DNA of 31,677 nucleotides from an uncultured Ruminococcus sp. (GTDB lineage Bacteria; Bacillota; Clostridia; Oscillospirales; Ruminococcaceae): positions 1 to 31,677 of the forward strand of contig CALANW010000119.1 in assembly GCA_937926145.1 (NCBI GenBank), written 5' to 3'. Of this stretch, positions 1 through 10,200 are shown in pieces (position 1 is the stretch's first letter; each line of letters begins with the position of its first letter). The translations under genes and the position numbers were made by a program. A model generated the notes under the pieces. It searched no databases and was not told the origin of the DNA. It saw only the letters and a list, made by a program, of their open reading frames with translations.

Positions 1-503
1 ATATTATAGTCCTCTGTATTTATAGCTATATCATAATATTCTTTTATATATTGTGTAAAATAAACAGTACAATTGTCGCTTTCATAAATATATTCACGGC
101 TAAAAACGTCTTCAGAGAAATTTGTAAGTTCATAATCCGACATATCTTCGGTTATTTCGTATTTATCGTTAAAATCAAGAGGAGCGGATACATCATCAAC
201 TGACTGCACCACCGTATGTGTATCGAAAATATTCATTAAAAACTTTATAAATGCTTCTCTAACAGCACTAACGCTCATAGCCATTATAAATACTGCCAGT
301 AATGCTGCTGTTACTACAATGATAAATTTTTTTGGTGTAATCTTAATCTTTTTACTGCTCTTTCCCATTAAAATATTCATCTTCCGCTCAAACTCTGCGG
401 AAAATTTATGCGGTGTGTTGTCAATCAACTTCTCATCTATGTAATTTGCACCGTATTCTTTTATAACAGAAGTTATATACCTTTCAAATTCCAAATCAGT
501 CAT
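1..503 (-). CDS. Single-TM protein with anti-sigma topology (partial, runs off left edge)
   Basis: An open frame starts at the ATG complementary to 501-503 and stays open to base 1, so only the first ~167 residues are visible. The N-terminal ~58 residues are hydrophilic. A hydrophobic segment follows at about residues 59-81 (core IIVVTAALLAVFIMAMSV), then a polar, acidic C-terminal part. This N-in/C-out layout, with the start overlapping the 3' end of an upstream ECF-like sigma gene by 8 nt, is typical of membrane anti-sigma or sigma-linked proteins, some of which carry DUF4367-type extracellular domains. I infer translational coupling with the sigma gene. The start sits inside the sigma coding region and no strong independent ribosome site is needed. 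No anti-sigma motif (for example ZAS HxxxCxxC) is visible, so the role rests on topology and context only. Confidence 0.6.
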   Translation of the reverse strand, partial: MTDLEFERYITSVIKEYGANYIDEKLIDNTPHKFSAEFERKMNILMGKSSKKIKITPKKFIIVVTAALLAVFIMAMSVSAVREAFIKFLMNIFDTHTVVQSVDDVSAPLDFNDKYEITEDMSDYELTNFSEDVFSREYIYESDNCTVYFTQYIKEYYDIAINTEDYN

Positions 504-1035
504 GTTCATATTCCTCCATAATTAACTTTTTGAGTTTGGCTTTTGCACGAAAAAGACGAATAGAAACGTGTTCGGGATTTATATTCAGTTGCTGTGACAT
601 CTCTTCATTACTGCAATTATAAAAAAATTTAAGCATAAGAATGTCAGAATATTTTTCGTCCATATTGGATATTATTTCAAAGACCCGCTCACGCTCTAGG
701 CGCTTTTCAATAAGATCAGGCAGATCAATGGTATCTGTTTCATCTAATTCATCTATCGGTACAATCTTTTTATTTTGATTATATATGTCGATTGAACTGT
801 TCCTAACTAAAATAACCAGAAAATTACGGGTTTCATTACACTTTACCTTGTTAATTTTATCTAAATTCTTTATTACTTTTAAAAAAGCATTATGTACAGC
901 ATCTTCAGCCATATAGCTGTCCTTTAGAATGGCCATTGCAAAGTTATACATTGTGCTTTTATATTCCTTATATAGTTCTTCAAATTTGTTTTTTTCTTCA
1001 TGTGTGTCGATCATTGCAAGATATAATCCGAGCAT
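496..1035 (-). CDS. ECF-like sigma-70 family RNA polymerase sigma factor
   Basis: Predicted 179-aa sigma factor. A region 2-like block lies at about residues 17-80 (FEELYKEYKSTMYNFAMAIL, then AEDAVHNAFLKVIKNL). A region 4-like helix-turn-helix lies at about 118-172 (ILMLKFFYNCSNEEMSQQLN, then VSIRLFRAKAKLKKL). There is no region 1.1 or region 3, as in ECF sigmas. A longer frame opens at 1059, but the ATG at 1033-1035 is preferred: it has AAAGGACGG a few bases upstream, and MLGLYLxMIDT is the usual start in related clostridial proteins. The gene has its own promoter (1075-1103) and overlaps the downstream membrane-protein gene by 8 nt. It probably directs RNA polymerase to a small regulon under control of that partner. 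It could be host flank or ICE cargo; the window does not decide. Confidence 0.85.
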   Translation of the reverse strand: MLGLYLAMIDTHEEKNKFEELYKEYKSTMYNFAMAILKDSYMAEDAVHNAFLKVIKNLDKINKVKCNETRNFLVILVRNSSIDIYNQNKKIVPIDELDETDTIDLPDLIEKRLERERVFEIISNMDEKYSDILMLKFFYNCSNEEMSQQLNINPEHVSIRLFRAKAKLKKLIMEEYEHD

Positions 1036-1074
1036 AGTAACCGTCCTTTCCGGCAACATAATTTACCAAAATTT

Positions 1075-1103
1075 ATTATACAGTGTTATCAATTGAAAAT
1101 CAA
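1075..1103 (-). promoter_or_regulatory. Promoter of the sigma-factor gene
   Basis: Reading the minus strand, TTGATT (1098-1103) is followed after exactly 17 bp by a consensus TATAAT (1075-1080). The predicted transcript starts near 1068, about 33 nt upstream of the chosen ATG. It lies just past the terminator of the upstream operon, so the sigma/membrane-protein pair is transcribed independently of the transfer genes. Confidence 0.75.
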
Positions 1104-1161
1104 TACAATCTTTTCATAAGTTATTGGTTTTAGCTCAGACTCTATATGCAGTTTATCGATT

Positions 1162-1208
1162 AAAAACTAAAAGAGCATTACATTTTGCGTAATGCTCTTT
1201 TAGTTTTT
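1162..1208 (-). terminator. Rho-independent terminator of the topB-helicase operon
   Basis: A perfect 19-bp inverted repeat (arms 1162-1180 and 1190-1208, 9-nt loop) ends on the minus strand in a U-rich run (TTTTAGTTTTT). The TAA stop of the giant helicase (1178-1180) is the first codon of the descending arm, so the hairpin encodes the last residues of that protein. The arms are A/T-rich at their bases, so it could work in both directions. Confidence 0.85.
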
Positions 1209-4200
1209 ATAACGTAAAATCGCCCTTTTCCGAAAGCTCCTCTTGTTATGTTGGGATTTCCGGCACAGAGTGCCTTTACCTCAGCATAATCAAGAGCTGT
1301 TTCATCCATATCTGCACAGGTTCTTTCGGGAGTTTTGCTTGTCATAACCTGCGAAATGAACTTCTGCTTGTTTTCAAGTATCTGGAACAGATAACTGTCG
1401 AAGGATTTGTTGGTAACATAGCGAAAAATATCGACCTCGGGATTTTCATTTCCCTGGCGCTCTATACGACCATCTCGCTGCTGCATGTCAGAAGGCCGCA
1501 GCGGACAGTCCAAATGATGCAGCGCAATCATTTTCCGCTGAGCGTTCATGCCCGCTCCGCACTTTGCTGTTGAGCCGAGAAGAATGCGAACATCACCGTT
1601 GTTCATCATATCAAACAACTTTTGCTTTTTTTCTGCGGTATCATAATCATGAATAAATGCAATCTGCTTCTCCGGAACACCCTTTTCCATAAGCTTGTTC
1701 TTAATGTCATCATAGACATTGAACTCTTTAGGCGGCATATCCTCAATATCTGACATTGCCAGTCTTTCAAGCAATTCAACGGAATTAAGGTCATTAAGCT
1801 TGCCGCTTTCAAAAATAGCAGCCTGTGAATAGACCTTACCCTCACCAATATCGGGTCTGCGGATAACAACAATATCACCCTCAGACAGCTTGTCCGACTG
1901 CTCGGGCGAATGCCTGTCGATGTATCCCTTAACATCAGCAAAGGTATTGATGTTTCTGGGGTTATCCTCATCACCATTGCCGAGACCTATCTTCCTGCGG
2001 ACAAGCTCATATCCCAGCTCCTTTGAAACATTGGGACGGTAAACTTCAAATCTGTCCTGACGGGAATCTGCCTTAGGCGTGGACATATCACAGAAAATGC
2101 ACTGCGTTCTCTTTTTATCGCTGTTTTTCTGATAAATGTCATAAACATTGTTTACGCAGAGATTAACCTTTGAGCCTTCTTCATCGGGAAAGGTCGAATC
2201 TATAAGACGCTGATCAAGTCCTATTTTTCTTCCGTCATTGGTAATAACAAGCATATTGTCCTCACGGGGATCAACCTTTCCGTCACGAATGGCAGTTGCT
2301 CTCTTGGAGAGAGATTTAATAAGGCGCTTCTGCACCTTTGAAGGCTCCGCCACCACCTCGTGATAGTGTGATTCTGGCTTTTCAAGGTCAAGAGTGTCCG
2401 CTGTTCGTATATCTGCACATTCCTTGAACATACCCATAAGCTCAGGTAAATTAGTGAATTTCGCAAATCTTGTTTTAAGCTGATACTTGCCGTCACTTTC
2501 CGGCTTAAGCTCGTAATCGGTCTTAACCTCCCCGAAATCTGCCGCCCATTCATCGAAATGATCAATACCACAATCCTTGAGCATACCTGCCTGCAAATAA
2601 CGCATCATGGTATAAAGCTCGCACATGCTGTTACTTATAGGCGTTCCCGAAGCGTATGTCTGTCCCTTTCCACCGGTAATCTCATCCATATATTTGGACT
2701 TCATCAGCAAATTAAAGGAACGTGCCGCACCGCCGCTGCCAAGACCTGAAACGTTATGCATTTTTGTTGCTGTAGCCAAATTCTTATACATATGACATTC
2801 GTCAATGAAAATCTTGTCAAAGCCAAGTTTCTCAAAATCAATGAAATCGTCCTTGACCTGTGCATCATTCAGCTTCTGAAGTCTGTCCTCATAATTTGCA
2901 ATTGCTGCTTCGATTTTCTTAACGGAAAAGCTCTTTTCACCGTATGCAGCAGCGTTCTCCATTTCCTCACGAAGCTTTTCAATCTCTGCCTTAAGGTATG
3001 CCTGCTCACGCTCGGGAGAAAGCCCCATACGGTCAAACTGAGTGTGACCGACAATTACGGCATCCCAATCGTTTGCAGCAATTTTTGCAAACAGCTTTAA
3101 TCTATTAGCCTTTTCAAAGTCTTTTTTCGTTGCCACAAGCACATTTGCGTTTGGGTACAGCTTTCTGAAATCATTGCCCATCTGCTCTGTAAGAGAGTTG
3201 GGAACAGCAAACAAAGATTTTGTATGCAGTCCCAGACGCTTTCCCTCCATAGCAATAGCGATCATTTCATACGACTTTCCGGCGCCCACAGCGTGTGCAA
3301 GCAGTGTGTTTCCGCCGTATAGTGCTCTTGCAATAGCATTTTTCTGGTGTTCCTTAAGAGTAATGTCGGTGTTCATTCCCACAAAATTAAGGTGACTTCC
3401 GTCATACTCTCTCGGTCTTATGGAATTATATATTTCATTGTAGGTCTGAACAAGGTCCTCACGCCTGTCGGGATCCTTAAAAATCCAGTCCTGAAATTCG
3501 GATTTTATGAGATTTGCAACCTGTCTTACAGCCTTGGTTTCCTCTTGATTTACCACAAGTATATAGTTTCCCTTGTCATCACGCAAATCATAACCGTTTT
3601 CGTCCTTCTTGTGGTCCTTAACCTGGAGGTCACTATTATTCAGAATACCCTCCAGAATCTTGTAAGCGTGCATTCTGTGAGTGCCGAACACATTGGTTGC
3701 AACATAATTTTTCTTTGAAGCTGCGTTTACATCCTCGATTTTCCACTCGCCTGCCGCCTTACTGTACTGGACGGTCATCTCATGCTGTGCTTTCCAGTCG
3801 GGATTAAATTTTTCACAAATAAACTGACGGATATAGTCGGACGAAATCCAGTGAGAACCCAACTTAACGGAAATATCCTTTGCTTCAACTCGGGGCGGTA
3901 TCGCCTTTTCAAGTGCTTCCCTATTGGCTGTAATATCCATGCCTTCGGGAGCATTGTCAAGCTCAGCAATTTTCTTGCGAATATTACCCGTCAGATATTC
4001 GTCTGCGGTAACATATTTTTCTTCCTCTATCGGGAGTCTGAATATCTGTCCCTGCAGGTCTTTTATCATAGATTCCTTATCCATTCCGCAAAGCTCGAAC
4101 ATAAAATCAAAATCCACTTTTGCCTTTTCAGCAATGGATATAATAAGTGCTTCCTGTGCAGTTTCAACGTGCTCTGCTATGGTCTTTGGCTTTACGGTGT

Positions 4201-7200
4201 TATGCTCGAAAATATCAGCTTTCTTGTATGTGCCGTTTTCCTTATCCTCTGTTTCCAGTGCGGAAAGGAGCTGATAATCGTCATCACCTTTGAATGCGTC
4301 CTTATTCTTCTTTTCGGATATATAACCGTATTTCTGAACGAAAGCATCATATATTCTATTCAGTTTTCCTCTGACCTCTGAAATGCTGTCATCAAGGGAT
4401 TTATCTGAATTGTTCATCTGCAAATCAAGCAGCTCTCTGACGGTATCACGCAACTCAACCATTGCCACCGCACGGGCAAGTTTGTCCTTACCTCTGCCCT
4501 TCTGCGGAACTTTCTCCATTGTTTCCCCTGCTTCTCTGTAATACAGCTCACCATTTACAGCCTGGTAGCTGAATTTGCGTGAATCCGCAGGAGCAGGAAT
4601 TATATCGGGATTATCGTGAGAGCTTTTATCAACAACCTTTGCTGCTTCATATTCGCCATGAATTTTCTTCACAGCATCGAAAAGCATGTTTTTGAGCATT
4701 GACGGATCATCAAGCCTAACGGTCACTTCATTGCCAAATCTACCGCTTACCTCCCTGAACTCACCCATTACCATATCGTGATTTTCGGCAAAATAGTTAT
4801 TCACATCAAATCCGTCTGCGGAAGTACCTATTTTTATCCAGCCTTCCTTGTCAGGGTCAATTTCAATAGGCCGCTCACGTTTTTTAAGAAACAGAATATC
4901 CGATACAACCTCTGTACCCGCATTTGCCTTGAAAGCAGTATCGGGAAGTCTTATCGCACCCAAAAGCTCCGCCCTCTGTGCTATGTAATTACGAATATCG
5001 TCATTTTTCTTATCCATTGTGCCATTGGAGGTAACAACAGCAACGACTCCTCCCGCATGCACCTTGTCCAGTGCCTTTGCAATAAAATAGTCGTGGATAA
5101 GAAAGTTATTTTTATTGTAGTCCTTGTCATTTACCTTGTAATTTCCAAAGGGAACATTGCCCACCACTACATCAAAGCTGTCATTTTCAAAGGCTGTTTT
5201 TTCAAAGCCTTTTATCTGAATATCAGCACTTGGGTAAAGCTGCTTTGCAATTCTGCCTGTCAGATCATCAAGTTCAACTCCATGAAGCTCACTGCCTCGC
5301 ATTTTTTCGGGCATTGAACCAAAGAAATTACCGATACCCATTGCAGGCTCAAGGATTTTTCCTTTTTCAAAGCCGAAATTAGAAATTCCCTCATAAATTG
5401 CATTGATAACAATGGGAGATGTGTAATGGGAATTAAGGGTAGAACGCCTTGCATCAATGTATTCCGAATCGGAAAGAACAGTTTTCAGCTTTTCATATTC
5501 AGCCTTCCAGTCAGAATTATTAGGGTCAAATGCCTGCGGAATTGCTCCCCAGCCTGTGTATTCCGAAAGAACAACCTGCTCTTCGGGTGTTGCTGTCCTG
5601 TTTTCGGATTCAATTTTATTCAACGTTTGCACTGCTGCAACATTGGCATTAAAACGTGCCTTGGGACCATTTACGCCCAGATTTTCATTGGTAATAACGA
5701 AATTATTTGCATTGGATTTCTTAGTCTCCGGTGGAGACTTAACATTTTCTACTGGATTTTTTTCTTTTGTCTCCACCGGAGACTTGGAAACATTTCTCTC
5801 GGTCTCCACTGGAGACTTGATTCTCTCAGACTCTTTTGCCTGTTCATAAAGCAAATAACCGGAGCTGAGAAATTCAGCCATTGTCATACTTATGGGTACT
5901 GCCAGGAAGTTTGAGACTTCCTCCATAGTCACCACATTATCGTTTATATCAGTAATACGGTGCAGCTCACCGTCAACATCAACCACATCACCGATTGAAG
6001 GCTCGTAACCAAAATCCGTTTTGATATTTTCGGAAGTTTCGCTTACAACAAACTCAAACTCATGACCTTTAAGGTCACGAACATTTCCGTCAGAATCAGT
6101 AAGAGAAATGGTGTACTTGTCTCCACGGCTGCGGATAAATTCAAGCTGTCTGTTAAGCTCATTGAGCATATCTTCTGCGGAAACAATTCTCTCCTCCGAA
6201 ATAATGGGAACAGTGGGACTGTTTGTAGCATTGAACGAATGTCTGTCAAAGGTGTTATCCTCATTCATGCTGAAAACAGTGATTGTTTCCTCATAGGCAG
6301 GATTCTGCTCATCATTGAGGTCATTGTCATTCCATTCTCTCTTGTATGTAATGCGTATGTTGTCGAAATCTGCAAGGTCTATTTTCTCTCTTTCCTTGCC
6401 TAAGAATTTATCCGAGACATCAACAAATCCAAATGAATCAACATAACTCGCTTCATCATTCATGACGATAATATCGCTGACGGAAAGAGAATGCCCCTTG
6501 AAATCTGCGGGTCTGTCTATATTAAACTTGGTATAAATAGCTTCAAGCTTGTTTTCATCATCAAATTCATCAAGGCTGCCTGTATATATAAGTTCATAGC
6601 TGTCGGGCATTGCTGTCCTCTCAGCTCCGTATTTCATAGCTTCATCATATCCTGCAAAGCGAATAAGGTGATTTTCTTCACCCTTTTTAAGCTGATAAAT
6701 CTTGTATTCGTTAGCCTCCTGCGGCTGCTCAACATCGTATTTCTGCAGAACGCTGTGTGCGTAAATAAGGTCATTGAAATCGGTTTTATCATTTGCATTT
6801 TCTATGGTCCACTGCGCATATCTTATTCGCTTGTCAATGTCCTTTTGAGTAATATATTCACCCTTTTCCATAAGCTCTGAAATTGCCTTTGCAACCTCAT
6901 TCCAGGTATATGTTTCCTTTCTGTCCTCAGTTTCTATTTCAAGTCCCCTGCTGTCATGGTTTGACCATTTGATGGGAGCAATGCCTGAGTGGCCGCCGAT
7001 TCCGTATTCTTTTTTCAGAAAAGTCGCAAACTCTTTTCCTCTGTGTCCTGCTTCATAATAATCTTCAACACGGAACTTTCCGTCATGAAAGCCTGTCCCG
7101 TATAAAATCTCGCTGTGAAGAAGGTCCTCTCTTTCAGCATTTCTGTCATGAGCAACAGTGCGCATAATTTCATTTACATGACCCCAGCCGAGAGTCATTT

Positions 7201-10200
7201 CACGACCGGAAGCATCGTCTTTGAAATTCAGTCCGCTGTCAATTGGGGAAAGTGTCAGAGAATAATCGTAATCGTTAAGGGAAATACTGTGCCTGCTGCG
7301 TGTTCCGAAAATCTCCTGCGTTTCAGATATAGACATATCGGCAGATATTTTTGCGGTCATATTTTCAAGCAGTGCTTTCATAACTGCCTTGGGATTGTTG
7401 TTGAAATAATCATTCAGAACGTTATTTTTTGCGGCAATAGCATCACGTTCGTCAGATATACTTTCAGGATTGTAGGTATTCCCCACCAACGCATCAAGTA
7501 TAGCCTCATCACGCTCCGCAATATATTCACCGATATGCTCCTCAAAATATTTTTCTGCTTCACCTCTGCGCATAAATCCGCTGAAATCTTCATTTATGGG
7601 TACAAAATTTCCGTGGCTGTCCTGTTCCTCAATATCAAATTTGCTTTCAGGATTTTCGGAGATCCAGAAAGTTTCATCGTTATACTTTGCATAGTAGCTT
7701 GTAGGATGACCGTTTTCATCCTCTGTTTCAGAAATGGGTATCCAGGATATATCAAGCTCATTTTCTTCCCGCACTTCCGCTTCAAGCAGCTCCATAGGCG
7801 TTTCAATGGAATAGCTGTTCATTTCAAGGCAAATGGTCAAGCCGTAATCAAGCACTTCTGCAAGATGTTCTGAAATATATGCACACTCATTTTCATCGGC
7901 TTCATAAGATTCATTATCACCGCCCAGCTGATAATATTCTACCCTGACATCGACAGAAGCCTTGCCTGTTTTTTCAATATATTCCTGATATTCTTCAAGC
8001 TCGGTAACATCGTCCTTGCGAACATATTCGCCTGTAACAAAAGGCTCTTCACCGTCAATTGTAATCACAGAAAAATTCATTGTATTGTTTGCAAGGTCAA
8101 GATCTTTGAAAATATTATCCACGCCACGAATTTCTCCAAATGAAATTATGGAATCAGAATTATAAATGTGCATTGTCTGCTCGTCAATATTTACATCAAT
8201 AGCCTTTATACCATCTGTCTGGGAATACTGTGCAAACTCAATCTCGCTTATCTGCTTTCCTCCCAAAGCACAAAGATTCATAAACAGCTTGTCGGAATTT
8301 GAAATCAAGTCCTTGACAGCAGCTTCGATCACGTCATTTGCAATGTAATATCTGCTTGTATCATACTGTGAAACGGCAAGCACGGTGCTGACCTTTTCCT
8401 GTCTTTCGGCAAGCATTTTATCCAGTGCAGCCGTTCCCACAGAAACCATATCCTCAAAGCTAAGTACGGATAAATTTTCCCTGTTCATCTGCTCCGGCGA
8501 ATCATATTTTTCTACTGCTGCAATCTCTCCGTCAATCAGATATGACACAGTGAGATTCTCCAGGTCAGCTTCCATCTGAAGTTCAAAATCGCCCTGTTCC
8601 TCGCTGCCAATCTCGGTATATCCGATATGAATATGCTGCATATCGGTAAAATCCGCCTTGCTTGCAAATTCATCTTCAAGATAATCGGAAATGTATTTTT
8701 TTGCTTTGTCAAGCTCGGATACAACAGTTTTCTCACCATTACCCAGATATTCGCCATTTCTGTGAAGCTCGTATTTATCCACATTGGAGGTCACGGCATA
8801 AGCAACACCGCCCATATTCTCGGTTTTGGAAATACCCACATCATTTGGATATACACCCTTCATTGATACAACCTCAACATCAGCGCCCTTAAAGCGGTAT
8901 CTGTCACCGATAGTAATGTCTTCGACTGTTCTCTCAGGGGTTTTCTTTTCCTTCTCCTGCAAATATTCTCTGCGAAAGGCAGTTCCAAACAAATCCGCAA
9001 GTCCATTTTCGTGAGGAAGGAAGCTCTTCTTTTCATAATACTGCGAAGGGATATTTTTCAGATAATCCTTTGCCCAGGAAATATTATCCGTAGAAATACG
9101 TTTGTCCCAATCAAGCTCCTTAAATCTTGCCGCAAGGATAAAGGCAACTCTTTCGGCGGAAAACTTTTCAAGAACTTCCTTAATTGCAGTTGCCGTATCA
9201 AGAGAATGCTCGGATTTAGTGCCGTAATTTCTTCCAATAGCTGCTTCGATTGACCTTGAACATTCCATATTTGCAGCGTTGCTTGCGTGATACGCCTTGA
9301 TTTTTTTATCGGATAATTCGGAAAAATCCGTCACAGGTTCAAGGAAAAGCGGCGGCTCCTGCTGCTTTTTCTCCTCAGCTGCCTTCATCATACCGCTCCA
9401 TTCAATCTGCATGGTATCAAAAAGCTGCTCCATATTCTTGGCAATATCATCATGAAATACAGAATTCTCAAAATGCTGCCACGGGTCCGGTATTCTGTCA
9501 ACGCTGCCGAACACCATATCTGCAAGCTCGGAATAATCCCCATTCAGACAAATGTTTGAAAAATGTTCCTTATAATCATTTACAAAAGCATCGAAATTAT
9601 CATTACGGATTTTGCTTTCAACACCGCTGTATCCGTTTTCCTCCAGTGCCTTTCTCACCTCGGAAAGCACTGTTTCAAGCTGCTGTTTAGCAAGCTGTGG
9701 CTTTGACCTGCCCTGTGCTGTAAGTATCTGATCCGCCGTATGTTTGAGAAGCTCCTCAACATCGGAATAGCTGCTGTAATACTCATAATGATTCCACTCG
9801 TTATACAGCATATCAATAAGGTGATCCTTTGAGAGCAGCGCATCTATTTGATTGTCTGTCAGATTAAGATTTTCCTCGGTGATATATGTCTGAATATTAT
9901 CCTTAGTGCTTATCTCATAAGCAGATTCAATCAGTACATCGGCACTTTCCTTTCGCATACCGTCAAGAAAAGCTGTCCACTCTATACGAACCTTATCGGC
10001 AAGCTTTTCTTCTGAGGTACGCTCTACATAATTCTCATGATAATCAAGAAATCCGTTCCAGGATTCATCTATAAGAACATTCCTGTCCTTGTCAATTATA
10101 ATACCGAAGGTTTCATCACCGTAATTTTCGCTTTCAAGGAGAAAAATTTCCTTACCGTCAACGGTTTCAGTATCAACAACATACCATGTACCCTCATAAC

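Noticed and set aside
5724..5819. Repeats resembling a small CRISPR array
   Set aside because: The units are in frame in a protein linker, spacing is irregular (45 then 33 nt), and no cas genes are near.
7115..7873. A 252-codon plus-strand open frame within the helicase gene
   Set aside because: Same reasons: antisense shadow with low-complexity hydrophobic translation and no start signal.
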